In this document: one piece after another, positions 1-10,615 of the stretch
How positions within the stretch are numbered: the first letter of the stretch is position 1
Layout of the letters: each line of letters begins with the position of its first letter
Origin: a virus
DNA length: 48,899 nucleotides
Strand: one strand, 5' to 3'
IMG/VR virus record: IMGVR_UViG_3300042465_006232
Coordinates: 1-48,899 of that record
The notes under the pieces: model-generated
The model's input: only the letters and a program-made list of their open reading frames with translations
Told to the model about the DNA's origin: nothing
The model's database searches: none
Translations under genes and position numbers: made by a program

Positions 1-45
1 ATTCTCCGAAATTGGGTCTAGACATTTTTATATTTTTTATTAAAA

Positions 46-2451
46 CTAATACTGAGCGTAAACTCTATCTTTACTTGTTAATCCAAAGCCTTTTACCTTG
101 TCGTAAAAAGACAGCATTGCATTATCTTTTTCTGCTTGCGTTGGTTCCTGTACTGCGTAAATTACGCCATTTAATTGAGTCGCCGCTTCGGCAAATAACT
201 TTCTTTTTGTTGTATTTAACTCTATGCTAAAAGCCCCTTTGTCTAAAGAATTTTCTCTATTTCCTTCGTCATAACCCATTAGCCTGTAAACTGCAGCAAC
301 TTGATTTGCCATAGCTGAATTATACCCAGCGTCTCCTGGTTTCAGATTAAGCTTATTCATTTCTTTCTTAACTTGATTTTCAATAGAAAATGATTTAAAG
401 TCCTCAGAACCTTTGCTAGCTGTTTTTGCAGTAAAATATCCAGACTTGTTTAATGTCAATGAGTTTTTATTTCCATCAACGTGAAACCCGTCGTTTCTAA
501 ACGTTGAGTTTCTTGTTAAGTAGTCTTTCTGAATGGCGTCGCTTTGTTGCTTGCTATAAGTTTCTCTTCCTTTGAATTTCCCACTATCAGTATCTATATC
601 TGGAATTAAAGCTGTAGAAGCTACGTTGTTTGACATAGTTTCAATCCTTTTTCTAGATACTGGATCAAGATTAAGTGTTCCGATTGATTTTAAAATCTCA
701 GTGAAAGCTTCTCTTCCCTCTTCTTTAAAGTCAACGGTTACGCTTTTAGATAACGACCCTTCTTTTTTTGGAGTAACAGAAAAAGACAATGAAGGATAAC
801 CTCTTGCATTCATTGTATTTATTGAGTTAAATTTTATATTAACATCTCCACTAAAAGCTTCATCAAGTTCTGTTGTTTCTCCAGCAGTATCGATTACTTT
901 TCCTCCAGAACTAGAAATTAATTTTTTAAAATTTCCTACTCCAATTCGAGCAACATAATTATTGATTTGGTCGTCCAATAAATCAGCGTCCTTTCCAACT
1001 CCTATGGTGTATCCGTCTGTTGTGTATAATAGATTATCATCAAGACCGGATTCAGATAAAGCTTCACTATAAAGTTCTTCCATGTGAGGCATGAATTTAT
1101 CTAAAAAGAATTTAGCGCTTTGATCCCAATCTCCCTCTGTCCCTTTGAGAGATTCTTTAAGTAATTTAGCAATTTTTCCAGCTTCAGCTATGTTCTTTGG
1201 AGCTTTTTCTGGACCAATTCCATATCTGCTATTGAAAAATTCAGCAGTTTTTTCTTTCATCTTTTTTTCAATCTTGTCTTTGTTTTTTGATTCGAAATCA
1301 CCTACGATATGCATCATTCTTATAGCCGCTTGTTTCATAGGAACCCAAGCTCTGTCTTCCAATACTTTACTTCCTGGTTTATTTTCCTCAATTTCCATTG
1401 ACTTAACAATTGACTCTACGTTTATTGGATTTAAGGTATGTTTTCTAGTCCATATCTTATCATTTCCTCCAATAGTAAATGACGGCGCTGGTCCGGTTTC
1501 CATTGTTTTAACTAAAGCAATTTCAGCAGGGGTTTTATCTCCATCAGGTCCGGTTCCGCCTGATGGTTTCTCATAAGCATCTGACTCAGCGTGAGAAGAC
1601 GTGTCCATTATTCCTGACAAATGAGCTACTCTAGCTAAGAATGATTTTTTTAGAGACTTATACTTTTCTAAATCTCCATTAGCTCGATACTTCAAATCTT
1701 TGGAGATGTCTGAGTTTTCGTTTAAAACTTCATCATTCATATAATCTCGATATGCTTTTAACTGCTTAGCGTTGTCTGCATTTTTCTCCGAATATTTCAA
1801 TCCTTGCTCAGTAAGAACTATGTTTCCATTAGCGTCTTGAGTAACTCCGTCTCTAAACACATCTGTAGAAGTACTTCCCATAATGTTTCTAAGCTTTGTA
1901 GACTGCTCTATTTCGTCGATTTTTTCAGGAGCATCTGCTGGATTAAATGCTTCTATTGTTGAATTAGGAGATTCTTTAAGCATTAGTGAAGCCGCATCAT
2001 TTCTTGTCTTTAGCTCGCTTTCCCAATTTTTTTTAATATCTTCTCCAGATTGATTTTTTTTCATTGCGTATGAATAATACTCAAGTTTCCTTTTATCAAT
2101 AGATATTTTATCTGCAGCTCCTCTTCCAAGAACTCCATTAGCGGCGCTTTGAGTATTGTATTCGTTTTTAAGCCTTCTCATTTCTTCTAGTTTACCTGGA
2201 TCGGAAGCTCCTTCTCTACTCATTCTTGCTGCTAAATCAGAAGATTTATCTATAAAGTCTTGATTTAATCTACCTGCTTCAGATTCAAACGGAGCTGAAA
2301 CAGACGTGTTAGCTCTATTTAAAGCAATTAAATCATTTGTGTTATTCACTTCATCGTGTCTCTTTCTCATCTCCATTGGAAGAATAGATAGTTTCTCAAA
2401 CGACTCTGGAGTATATTTTAAATCAGATTGATATGTATTGAATCTACCCAT
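46..2451 (-). CDS. Virion cargo/ejection protein (crAss-like)
   Basis: An 801-aa protein with no signal peptide or membrane segment. It is hydrophilic, rich in Lys, Glu, Asn and Ser, with long helical stretches in the first 200 residues. It is the most distal gene seen in the leftward late operon and its ATG overlaps the end of the 1015-aa gene by 8 bp, so the two are translationally coupled. In crAss-like phages the genes after the muzzle/stabilisation gene encode large cargo proteins packed in the capsid or tail and injected with the DNA; size and position fit that role. No enzymatic motif was recognised. The assignment rests on context more than on motif. Confidence 0.6.
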   Translation of the reverse strand: MGRFNTYQSDLKYTPESFEKLSILPMEMRKRHDEVNNTNDLIALNRANTSVSAPFESEAGRLNQDFIDKSSDLAARMSREGASDPGKLEEMRRLKNEYNTQSAANGVLGRGAADKISIDKRKLEYYSYAMKKNQSGEDIKKNWESELKTRNDAASLMLKESPNSTIEAFNPADAPEKIDEIEQSTKLRNIMGSTSTDVFRDGVTQDANGNIVLTEQGLKYSEKNADNAKQLKAYRDYMNDEVLNENSDISKDLKYRANGDLEKYKSLKKSFLARVAHLSGIMDTSSHAESDAYEKPSGGTGPDGDKTPAEIALVKTMETGPAPSFTIGGNDKIWTRKHTLNPINVESIVKSMEIEENKPGSKVLEDRAWVPMKQAAIRMMHIVGDFESKNKDKIEKKMKEKTAEFFNSRYGIGPEKAPKNIAEAGKIAKLLKESLKGTEGDWDQSAKFFLDKFMPHMEELYSEALSESGLDDNLLYTTDGYTIGVGKDADLLDDQINNYVARIGVGNFKKLISSSGGKVIDTAGETTELDEAFSGDVNIKFNSINTMNARGYPSLSFSVTPKKEGSLSKSVTVDFKEEGREAFTEILKSIGTLNLDPVSRKRIETMSNNVASTALIPDIDTDSGKFKGRETYSKQQSDAIQKDYLTRNSTFRNDGFHVDGNKNSLTLNKSGYFTAKTASKGSEDFKSFSIENQVKKEMNKLNLKPGDAGYNSAMANQVAAVYRLMGYDEGNRENSLDKGAFSIELNTTKRKLFAEAATQLNGVIYAVQEPTQAEKDNAMLSFYDKVKGFGLTSKDRVYAQY

Positions 2452-5400
2452 TGTATTGTGCTTTAATTTCGTTTATGTATTTTTTTCTTTTATCCTGAAC
2501 GTTTTCATAGTTATCTACAAAGCTTAAGATTCCTCCGTCTGCTTTTGAAGTTTTTCTTCTGTTCTGACCCCAATTAGAAACCATATTTTGAAAGCTAAGT
2601 TTATCTTCAGGATCGTAAACACCTCCTTTATATCCGCCAGAAAGATTAAATAATAAATTCTTGTCGCTTTGTTCTTGACCTATCGCCTCTACTGAAGCAT
2701 ACAGGTTGTCTCTAGCTTTTTCTTTTCTTCCTTGAACAAAATCCTGTTCCTGAAGATTAGCTTGATAATCTTGATTTCTAACACCTACGTTAACATCAGC
2801 CACTCGCTGAGTTTCAGCCTGGTCTTTGTCTCTAACAGCATTATTTATTTCATACATTTTAGAATAACTGTCGCTCTTAAGTTTGTTGATTTCACTACTG
2901 TTAGCGTATTGCATTGCTCTAGCTGCGGCAGCAGAACCTCCTGAAGTAGCAAGTATCGCTTGAGACCTGTTGTTCATTTCCTGACTCATTTTGTTGTCAA
3001 TAATAGATTCATCAAAATAATTAGGAGTACTAGTTTTTGAATACATCTCTGAACTTATTACTCTAGGTTTTTCGTTTCTGCTATTAATATAATTACTTAA
3101 AGCCCCTACTGCTCCAGCGTATTTAAGCGGACTATCTCCTTTCATTTTAAATACAGGCTTATTGCTTTGCTGAGTTACATTTGTTGCTATTTTTTTATTA
3201 GCTTCACCTGCATATACTCTAGCTACAGAATTGCTTGAGTCGTCATTTTTTTTAATGTACTTATCTGCTAAAAACTTCAGCTTTGTTCCATCGTGATACA
3301 TATTTCCTCCATAAGCACGAAAATTCTGATTACTAGGAAAAACAGGCTGTACTTCAGGAGCTAGTTCTCCAAACTTGCTGTTATGCATTTTAGCGGTTAT
3401 TCCCATATCTTGTGTGTTAGCGGCTTTGTTTTGTTTAGCTGCTCCTAATCCGCCGATAATCCCGCCGACAAGAGCACCTCCCGCTGCTCCCCAAGGACCA
3501 AGCGCCGCTCCAGCAGAAGCCATTTTCAACGCTCCAGCAGCAGCTGAACCAGCTACGCTTTTCTTTTGAATTACGTTGTCTAAATCGTTTACGTCGTGTT
3601 TTTTAAAAGCGTCCATTCCTAATTCGAATCCAGCAGTAGCGACGCCTAATCCGGCTCCAATAGTAGCCCCTGCATTATCTTTACTCAAAGCTCCTTTTCC
3701 TGAAAATAAAGGATTTCCTCCACCTTCAAATTTACGCATCCTTCCTCCATAAGCCATTTGAGGTTGCTCAAGTTCTTGTTGCTCGACTAACGCTTGGTCT
3801 TCAGGAGAAAGGAATTGTTCCGATTGCTCTTGCGTTGGATCTTCTTGAACTTCTTTGTTTGGACCTCCGCTGAATTGAAATTTAGGCGCATTTGATTCTG
3901 CAACTATATCTTCTTCCTGAGACTTAAAGCTTTTCGCTCTGTCGTTACCTATTTTTAAAGAATCTAATTGCGATTCTGCTGTTCGTTTAATAATAATATC
4001 AAAAGGATTTTCTTCAAGAAACTCGTTGATAAATTTACTAGCGTCAGCATAAGTCATTCCTATAACTTCTTTTGGAAGATACAAGTTGTCTACATCCGCT
4101 TTATCTAGAGTCAGCCTGTCTGAGAAAATATAATCTCCCATCCTAGTCTCTCCTTCTTCAACTGTATTCTGAGCGCCGTCTTCACCAACTCCTTGATTGA
4201 TTCCACCGTTAGGATTCTCTTCGTGAGTTCCTCCTACGTTAAAGTCGTTTAATAAACCATTATTTATTTCTCCTCCATCAGCAAACATAGAAGCCACTGG
4301 CTTTACTTGTTGTTTTTTTAAAGCTTCATTTGCAGAATACTCTTTCCACTGGGGAGTTCTTTGAACCGCAAGCATTTCGCTTTGGTTTATAAATTCTCTA
4401 TCTCTCTCTGGATTAAATCCGCCGTTTACAGGGTCTTTACTATATAAGTAAAATCCGTTGTTGTTTCCGCTAGTTACTCCCGGTTGGTATTTAACAATCT
4501 TTTTTGTGTCAAAAGATTCTTTGTTGTTAAAAGGCTTTTCTGTATTTGGAGTGTATCCTATGTCAGTCATTACTACTGAAGCCTTTGCTTGAGCGGCTTT
4601 TTTAGCAGCTAACCTAGCAGCTTCTTCTGGAGTAATTTCACCTCCAAAAGAAAACGTCTTTGCCTTCATTGAGGCTTCACCACTAGTTTTTACCCCGTCT
4701 AATACAGGGGCTTGTTTCGGCAGAATAAACTTCCCTCCAGGATTTCCACTATACATCAATCCTGCGGAATTACTCGCTGAAGATAATTCGGAAATTGGAG
4801 CTTGTTGAACTTCTTGTTGCGCAGGTTCTAGCTGAGCCTCTTGAGCTACGTCTTCAGGATTTTCTAATTGCTGCTGTTCTTGGTTCTGCATCTGAGCTTG
4901 TTGCTCAAACTGCATACGTTGCTCTTGTTGAGTTCTAATTTGCTCAGCAACAGCTTGTCGTTTATTTTCTTTTTGTAATGATATTGCTCCAGGATCATCT
5001 GGACCACCAACTCTTGATGATACTTTTCTATAAGAATCTGCGTTAGTTCTTGGCTTGCCAGACTCGTCAAAAAAGAAAAGCTTGTTTCCGTTAATAACCT
5101 CTTTAGACATTCCGTCAGTAGATAATCCGTCTGGATTAGACTTCATTCTTTTAAGATACTCAACTCCTCCTTGCTGACCAAAGACGTGTAAGGCGTAAGC
5201 GTTCCCAGGATTGACCTCGATACCATTTTGAGCAAGAGCTTTTTCGCTTTTCTTTGTGTATAGCTCAAACGCCAAGTCGTTGTCTTCTACGCTTTGTCTG
5301 TTAAGCTTTCTTCCTGCTGATTTTTCAAGATCCCTCCAAGTTCCATCTAGTATTTGATAAGGTCCTCTTGCGGAAGACATTCTATTTTTAGTGTTTAAAG

Positions 5401-5491
5401 CGCCAACAGCAGAGACTTTTCCAGTCTCAGCTCCAAGCGTTTTTGATTTTTGGTCTGCTGTTGAGTATTTAGTTGGTTCTTTCTTTACCAT
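2444..5491 (-). CDS. Large ejection protein with lysozyme-like N-terminus
   Basis: A 1015-aa modular protein. Residues 20-60 resemble a soluble lytic transglycosylase core: a candidate catalytic Glu22 in AETG, then SSARGPYQ and DGTW at about 39-52. Residues 175-235 are Gln/Glu-rich. Around 418-428 is GGTHEENPNGG followed by a VEEGET motif, which I associate with virion proteins of crAss-like phages. Residues 597-697 are a Gly/Ala-rich hydrophobic stretch with glycine-zipper spacing, able to enter a membrane. The rest is coiled and Gln/Lys-rich. Short Y/D-G-G motifs recur (FADGG, AYGGRM, AYGGNM, KADGG). Likely role: carried in the virion, opens peptidoglycan and helps form a DNA channel. The Glu assignment is inferred, and the lysozyme domain is short at its N-terminus. 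Confidence 0.65.
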   Translation of the reverse strand: MVKKEPTKYSTADQKSKTLGAETGKVSAVGALNTKNRMSSARGPYQILDGTWRDLEKSAGRKLNRQSVEDNDLAFELYTKKSEKALAQNGIEVNPGNAYALHVFGQQGGVEYLKRMKSNPDGLSTDGMSKEVINGNKLFFFDESGKPRTNADSYRKVSSRVGGPDDPGAISLQKENKRQAVAEQIRTQQEQRMQFEQQAQMQNQEQQQLENPEDVAQEAQLEPAQQEVQQAPISELSSASNSAGLMYSGNPGGKFILPKQAPVLDGVKTSGEASMKAKTFSFGGEITPEEAARLAAKKAAQAKASVVMTDIGYTPNTEKPFNNKESFDTKKIVKYQPGVTSGNNNGFYLYSKDPVNGGFNPERDREFINQSEMLAVQRTPQWKEYSANEALKKQQVKPVASMFADGGEINNGLLNDFNVGGTHEENPNGGINQGVGEDGAQNTVEEGETRMGDYIFSDRLTLDKADVDNLYLPKEVIGMTYADASKFINEFLEENPFDIIIKRTAESQLDSLKIGNDRAKSFKSQEEDIVAESNAPKFQFSGGPNKEVQEDPTQEQSEQFLSPEDQALVEQQELEQPQMAYGGRMRKFEGGGNPLFSGKGALSKDNAGATIGAGLGVATAGFELGMDAFKKHDVNDLDNVIQKKSVAGSAAAGALKMASAGAALGPWGAAGGALVGGIIGGLGAAKQNKAANTQDMGITAKMHNSKFGELAPEVQPVFPSNQNFRAYGGNMYHDGTKLKFLADKYIKKNDDSSNSVARVYAGEANKKIATNVTQQSNKPVFKMKGDSPLKYAGAVGALSNYINSRNEKPRVISSEMYSKTSTPNYFDESIIDNKMSQEMNNRSQAILATSGGSAAAARAMQYANSSEINKLKSDSYSKMYEINNAVRDKDQAETQRVADVNVGVRNQDYQANLQEQDFVQGRKEKARDNLYASVEAIGQEQSDKNLLFNLSGGYKGGVYDPEDKLSFQNMVSNWGQNRRKTSKADGGILSFVDNYENVQDKRKKYINEIKAQYNG

Positions 5492-5508
5492 AGCGTTTAG
5501 TTGTTATA

Positions 5509-5535
5509 CAAAAATATGTCTTTAATGAAGTTCAA
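5509..5535 (-). promoter_or_regulatory. Possible Bacteroidetes-type promoter before cargo genes
   Basis: On the minus strand TATTTTTG (5516-5509) matches the -7 consensus TAnnTTTG. A TTG lies 16 bp upstream (5535-5533), slightly shorter than the usual 17-23 bp. It falls in the 53-bp gap between the muzzle gene and the 1015-aa gene, so it could give the cargo genes their own transcript. In DNA this AT-rich a match can arise by chance. Confidence 0.35.
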
Positions 5536-5544
5536 TGCTGATTA

Positions 5545-8500
5545 TTACTGTATTACTATATAATTAGGCGTATAGTATAATACTATATCATTCATAGCCA
5601 TACTGATTCCAGTAGTGTTAGTAATTTTTAATTCCATCACCGCCCAATTGTTTCTTATCCTATCTCTAGAATTCTTTTGTCTTGGGAGCGAGATTCTATG
5701 CTGCCTATTTTTTTTCCGTATGTTGGTTCTATTGATTAAATTAACAAATCCAGAGTCTTGAAATTCATTACTCAATCTAACTTTATCCCAAGTTATCAGA
5801 GATTCTTTTCCTGAAATGTCTTTTGACAAACAGTTAAATTCTAGGTTATTAAATAGACATTCTACCATTGGTTCTGGCGCAAGTACTACAGAGTATCCAG
5901 CTTCTTTCACTTCTCCGTAAAACACACCGTGCTTTCCTGCGAAATTCTTATAAACCAATGAACCGTTTTTAGGAGAAACAGTAAGCATTTCTTTTTTGTT
6001 GAAAATATACATTGGAGAGTCGTAGTCGTAATAACTCGTAAATCCTTTTGTTCCTTCGTTATATGCTATTGTAGTACATTTCCCTTCGTTAAATACAGAT
6101 ATATAAACATCACTTGTTATTGGGTCGTGACCCATTGATATACCTGCTCTTTTGATAGGGTTATCTGCGTTTACAAAAGCCTGATTTATTATGTCTTGAA
6201 ACTCTTTGTGAAATCCTTCAGAATCAGAGATGTTAGTTAGTACTCCACCTGATATAGAGCAGAATGATTTGTTCAATGCGTCAATATAGTATAGAGCTAT
6301 CTCAGTAGAGACAACTCCCCATTTATTAACGCTTCCTGATTTAGTTGTAATGTATTTATACTCGTTAAACAACTGCCCTGTTCCAAGCTGTACAGCGATA
6401 CCGTCGTTACCTGATATCTGAACTCTAGGTAAAATAGATATTCTAGCAATTGCTCTGTCTTGAAAAGCGTATACTTCGTCACCGTAAGAAATCAACGCAT
6501 TGATAGGCCCGTATCTTCCGTCAATTCCAATTTGCTCGTTAATTAATAAATCAGTCCAACTATCAATAGGCTCGTTAGGAATCTTTTCTTTAGTAGCTAT
6601 AATGGACGTTTCAAATGTATTTACAGCTCTAAAATTATAATCCCTATCTACTCTATAAATAAGATTAGGCTCCTGAGAATATACCCTGTTGTATTTCTTG
6701 TATTCTTCATAAAGAGGCGAAAACTTGCTGTCCCATTCTGTTAGACTTAAATCATTCCTTCTTCTCAAGTCAACTGAAGTTTCTGTAGTGTAAGAAACTA
6801 TTTCGGTAACGTGAGAAGTACTTGCTGTACTTGATTCAGTTCCGTTCTTAGAAATTCTTTCGAATTTATAATTAGCAACAAAAGTGTCTCCTGGGCTTTT
6901 TATAAAGCAAGTTAAATCTGTTATTTTTTTATAAGAACCTATTTCTACATAAGGAGTGCGCTTTTTATCTTCATAGGAGTTGCCTCCATAAATACTACCT
7001 ACATACAATAAAACAGGTTCTGTTTTAAATTCGCAAAGAATAACAGAAGACTTATCAGTAAGTCCTGATTGAGAAAACACATCTTCCAATCCTCTTCTAG
7101 TTTTCATTTCGTCTCCATCAGCTCCTAAAGCAAAAAAAGCAGAACGACAAACGTGAGACGCTACTGAATTTATGCCAGGAACACCCATATCAGTGGCTCT
7201 TCCTGGTTTATTAGCATTTTCAAAAGTATCGCTACTCATTGGCTCCATTGTATTTACATAGGCTAATTCAGGATTGTTTTTATATCTTTTTCTTCCTTGA
7301 CCTCTTTCTGCTATTTCAGGAGAGCCGTATAGCTCAAAATTCTTTTTAGAAAATGTAAAAGCCCCAACAACAGTTCCTAAACTATTTTTTCTATCTGCGT
7401 TATATTCTCTGTAAAAATGATGCGTGTCGTAAGTGTCTTTGTTTCCTGACGGTCCGAACAATGCAAAATCTTGCAAGTTCCTTCGATCTCCAGACAACGA
7501 CTCTATAGATCCGTCTATAGCTCTTTTATCTGATGGTGATATATATCCTTCTGTTTTTGTCTCATTTAATATTTGCTTTGAAGATGAATTTAACTCTTTT
7601 CCCCACCAAGCATTGTCTGTGTTTTTAAGACCCCCTATTACTGTTAGTTGTTTAGAATTAATTTTACTTATTAAATCAAACTCTATTTCAGGGCAATGAA
7701 ATTGCATTAGCTTATTAAATTGCATGCTGAACTTTCTAGCATCATCCCCTGAATTTCCGCTATACACTTCACTTATGTTTCCGTAATAACGTTTTTTATT
7801 TCCGCTGTTTGCAAACAATGAAAGAAAAGGACCTAGCGGACTGAAATTCCCCACAAGATCACCTACTTTTTTTTCTTCGTAGAGAACAGGATTTCCACTA
7901 ACTATGTTTGGATTAATTAAGTTTTTATAACTTTTTACAGAAAGCAAAGGACATAAGCTATCATCAAAAGGCCTTATTAAAGAAGGTATTTTTATAGCAG
8001 AGCTTTTATGGCAAAAATTTTCAGCCTCTACGGTAAAATTACTTGGCCTATTACCTTTAGTCTCGACATCTAAAGCAACCATTCCGTTTATAATTCCTTG
8101 AGCTATTACAGTTCGATCTTTTATCTTTCTTTCCGCACGAAGTATCTTGTACCCAACAGGTCTTTGTTCTTCAGGAAGAGAGGAAATCCAAGTAGTAAAA
8201 GCAGGAAGCAATTCTACTTTGAGTGTTCCATAATATCCTGTTAAGTTACCTTCGCTCAATTGCTGTGTTACAAAATCAGCAATCCACTTAGGCGTTGTTA
8301 CTTCCCCGTATTTATTGTAGAATTGAATTGCTAATCTATAGATTTCTCCGTCTTTGTAAAATCTCCCTTTTGCATCTTCTTCGCTAAATTTATCAACGTC
8401 TCCGACTCTGCTTCTTGTTAATGTGTATTTTAAAAACCTTCCAGTTCCTCCAGGGTATCCATTGGCGTTTTGATTGTATTTGTAATAATCAACATTTATG

Positions 8501-9774
8501 CAAGAATGATTAGAAGAAGGTGATGCCGGTGCAGATTTATGAAAAGTCATTAAATCTTCATTAACGGGAACAACAGAAACATAGTCAGTTAATTCGTCTG
8601 TAATAGTTTTCATCGACCTAGCTATTTTAGAGTTACCGTTCTCATCAAAACTGAAAGCTCTACATCCATCAGCCACATCTATTCCGTCCACAACTAAATC
8701 ATATACTTTCTCAGCGTAATTAGTTAAGAACATTCTGTTGTTTTTTACCTCCATAGACTTAGGAATAATAATGTCTCCTCCTAAGAACAAAAACGTTTCG
8801 TTAGATATGCCAAGCAAAACAGATCCGTCATCGTAATATTCTAAAGTTCCTGTCGAAGGAATACCTTGGTCTACTATTACAGATATACTTGGAGATAAAT
8901 TATAGCTAGTGTATTTTACAGCGTAAATTTTTACATTCGTATAAGACTGGTCTAAGCCGTCTATTTTTAAAGAAACAGTTCTTGATACTACCTCGTTTAA
9001 CTCGCCGCCTCCATAAACATCTTTGTCTAATGGGACTAGTTCGCTCAATGGAGATATTTTTGTCTGAGAACCATTAACCCTGTAAAGGTTGTAAGCGTAT
9101 TGAATCATTCCTGAAGTATGACTTCCTCCTACGAAAGTGTCTGTAATCTGAGGTTGCGACAGATTAAAATCTCCAACCATATTTAATACGTTAATTTTTA
9201 AATCAACGAGCTTTGGGTCTTTTACATTTACAGAACGCTGTTGCGCTTTACCATCTATCCAATACGTTTTATCAATATTCTCATTCTCATAATTACTATG
9301 AGCCTGTATTGGGTTGTTTGAGGAGAAGCCTAGGTTTCTGCAATAAACCAATTTAATGTCTTTTATAGCTTCGTCTTTTACATACCATATACAATCAAAG
9401 CCAAGGTTGTTTGTGCTAAAAATAACAATACCGTCTCTCGATATAGAATGTCCGTGAAATACAGATCCTGCAGATTTAGCCTGGTCTGCAAAATCTTTTT
9501 GGATTTCAGAGTCTTGAGTTAGAGTATACTTAAGCGATTTAGCTTTTCCGTTTACAGTGTACTTAAAAGAAGTAGAGGAATAGTCTACCGTCACTTCAGG
9601 TAAAATAAATGAAATGTCGTTTCCTTTTTCTAAAACAAACCCTCCAGTAGCTTCTTCGGTATGTGTAATAAATCTTAAATTCTTTGCGTGAAAATAACTT
9701 CCTTCAGCTTGCTTGCCTTTAAGTAAGTCTTTGACCATCTTAAGAGGCTTGTATATTTTTTGTCTTACTGTCAT
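5545..9774 (-). CDS. Tail stabilisation / muzzle protein (crAss-like)
   Basis: A 1409-aa protein, mostly predicted beta strand, without a signal peptide. Length, position after the ring and IHF-like genes, and the N-terminal style (a short basic start running into a K-x-L-R-F-I segment) match the large tail muzzle/stabilisation protein of crAss-like phages, the analogue of P22-type tail needle-knob/stabiliser proteins at the distal tail. The start is 8 bp after the upstream gene, inside one tightly packed tail operon. It has no detectable enzymatic motif; its C-terminal 60 residues are rich in Arg and Asn. Family assignment by recognition of gene order and size. Confidence 0.7.
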   Translation of the reverse strand: MTVRQKIYKPLKMVKDLLKGKQAEGSYFHAKNLRFITHTEEATGGFVLEKGNDISFILPEVTVDYSSTSFKYTVNGKAKSLKYTLTQDSEIQKDFADQAKSAGSVFHGHSISRDGIVIFSTNNLGFDCIWYVKDEAIKDIKLVYCRNLGFSSNNPIQAHSNYENENIDKTYWIDGKAQQRSVNVKDPKLVDLKINVLNMVGDFNLSQPQITDTFVGGSHTSGMIQYAYNLYRVNGSQTKISPLSELVPLDKDVYGGGELNEVVSRTVSLKIDGLDQSYTNVKIYAVKYTSYNLSPSISVIVDQGIPSTGTLEYYDDGSVLLGISNETFLFLGGDIIIPKSMEVKNNRMFLTNYAEKVYDLVVDGIDVADGCRAFSFDENGNSKIARSMKTITDELTDYVSVVPVNEDLMTFHKSAPASPSSNHSCINVDYYKYNQNANGYPGGTGRFLKYTLTRSRVGDVDKFSEEDAKGRFYKDGEIYRLAIQFYNKYGEVTTPKWIADFVTQQLSEGNLTGYYGTLKVELLPAFTTWISSLPEEQRPVGYKILRAERKIKDRTVIAQGIINGMVALDVETKGNRPSNFTVEAENFCHKSSAIKIPSLIRPFDDSLCPLLSVKSYKNLINPNIVSGNPVLYEEKKVGDLVGNFSPLGPFLSLFANSGNKKRYYGNISEVYSGNSGDDARKFSMQFNKLMQFHCPEIEFDLISKINSKQLTVIGGLKNTDNAWWGKELNSSSKQILNETKTEGYISPSDKRAIDGSIESLSGDRRNLQDFALFGPSGNKDTYDTHHFYREYNADRKNSLGTVVGAFTFSKKNFELYGSPEIAERGQGRKRYKNNPELAYVNTMEPMSSDTFENANKPGRATDMGVPGINSVASHVCRSAFFALGADGDEMKTRRGLEDVFSQSGLTDKSSVILCEFKTEPVLLYVGSIYGGNSYEDKKRTPYVEIGSYKKITDLTCFIKSPGDTFVANYKFERISKNGTESSTASTSHVTEIVSYTTETSVDLRRRNDLSLTEWDSKFSPLYEEYKKYNRVYSQEPNLIYRVDRDYNFRAVNTFETSIIATKEKIPNEPIDSWTDLLINEQIGIDGRYGPINALISYGDEVYAFQDRAIARISILPRVQISGNDGIAVQLGTGQLFNEYKYITTKSGSVNKWGVVSTEIALYYIDALNKSFCSISGGVLTNISDSEGFHKEFQDIINQAFVNADNPIKRAGISMGHDPITSDVYISVFNEGKCTTIAYNEGTKGFTSYYDYDSPMYIFNKKEMLTVSPKNGSLVYKNFAGKHGVFYGEVKEAGYSVVLAPEPMVECLFNNLEFNCLSKDISGKESLITWDKVRLSNEFQDSGFVNLINRTNIRKKNRQHRISLPRQKNSRDRIRNNWAVMELKITNTTGISMAMNDIVLYYTPNYIVIQ

Positions 9775-9781
9775 CTTTTGA

Positions 9782-10612
9782 TTATAAAATATTAATTACC
9801 TCTTTGTCAGAAGAATGTTCATATCTGTCAGAATGCAGCGAGCTTATATTAAACAGTCCTACGTGAGAATTTATGAACGCCTCCATTTCGTCTTCACTGC
9901 TTATTCCTTGAAACTCTGTTTGAGCAGCCCCTATGTACCAAGAATATTCTTGCTCGGCTCTAGTTAAAGAGCGTTCTGAAAGCTTATTCAAATCAACAAG
10001 AACCTCAAATACTTGAACTTTAATGTAGTTTACAATAGCTTTTATTAAAGCCTCGCTGTTTGGGACTAAAGGAATACCGTCTTTATCTGCGTTAATTCTA
10101 TCGTAAATCATCAGAACTCCTCCGTTTTTTACAGAGCATTGAACGTGCTGATTGTTTACTTTGTATTTAAAAGTTTCCGTCGAATTTTTCACCGTGTTTT
10201 CAGTTTTCATTCCGTTCATTTTCACAGAACTTACAGATGGGTCTGTAATTAATTCATTATTAAAAACGGCATTGTCGGCAGATGTTCTTGCGTAAGCATT
10301 TCTCATCTCTAAAAGCTGCGGTTGCTTACCAAGTGAATTAGTAGACTCGGTCATCGGAATTGTTGTGCCGTCTGCAAGAACAAATTCCACTTTCTTAAGA
10401 TTAAGAGCTTCTTTTGGTATGAATGCTAAATGGTTTTCCAATATAGCAAAATGAGGATGTTCTTTGTAGATGCCTGGAACTTTTACCAGTTTCAATACCG
10501 ATAACGAGTAGTCTATTACGTCTTCGTAATTAAGCGATTTCATCAAAGGATGTCTCATTACCTTATTGGCAATTAAGTCCATAGAAACGTATGTAACGGA
10601 TTTACTGTTCAT
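9782..10612 (-). CDS. Tail ring/connector protein, crAss-like conserved
   Basis: A 276-aa protein between the IHF-like gene (3-bp gap) and the muzzle gene (7-bp gap). The N-terminal half is helical (residues 1-60), followed by a beta-rich middle and a C-terminal helix with a Trp-Tyr motif near 222 (EYSWYIG). No known catalytic motif. In crAss-like genomes a conserved structural protein of this size sits exactly here and forms part of the stacked ring assembly below the portal, so a neck/tail ring role is inferred from synteny. Confidence 0.55.
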   Translation of the reverse strand: MNSKSVTYVSMDLIANKVMRHPLMKSLNYEDVIDYSLSVLKLVKVPGIYKEHPHFAILENHLAFIPKEALNLKKVEFVLADGTTIPMTESTNSLGKQPQLLEMRNAYARTSADNAVFNNELITDPSVSSVKMNGMKTENTVKNSTETFKYKVNNQHVQCSVKNGGVLMIYDRINADKDGIPLVPNSEALIKAIVNYIKVQVFEVLVDLNKLSERSLTRAEQEYSWYIGAAQTEFQGISSEDEMEAFINSHVGLFNISSLHSDRYEHSSDKEVINIL

Positions 10613-10615
10613 CTT

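Noticed and set aside
1145-1576. 143-aa plus-strand ORF opposite the cargo gene
   Set aside because: Hydrophobic antisense shadow of the 801-aa gene; no promoter or motif.
4864-5070. 68-aa ORF on the same strand in another frame
   Set aside because: Contained inside the 1015-aa gene; low-complexity out-of-frame reading.
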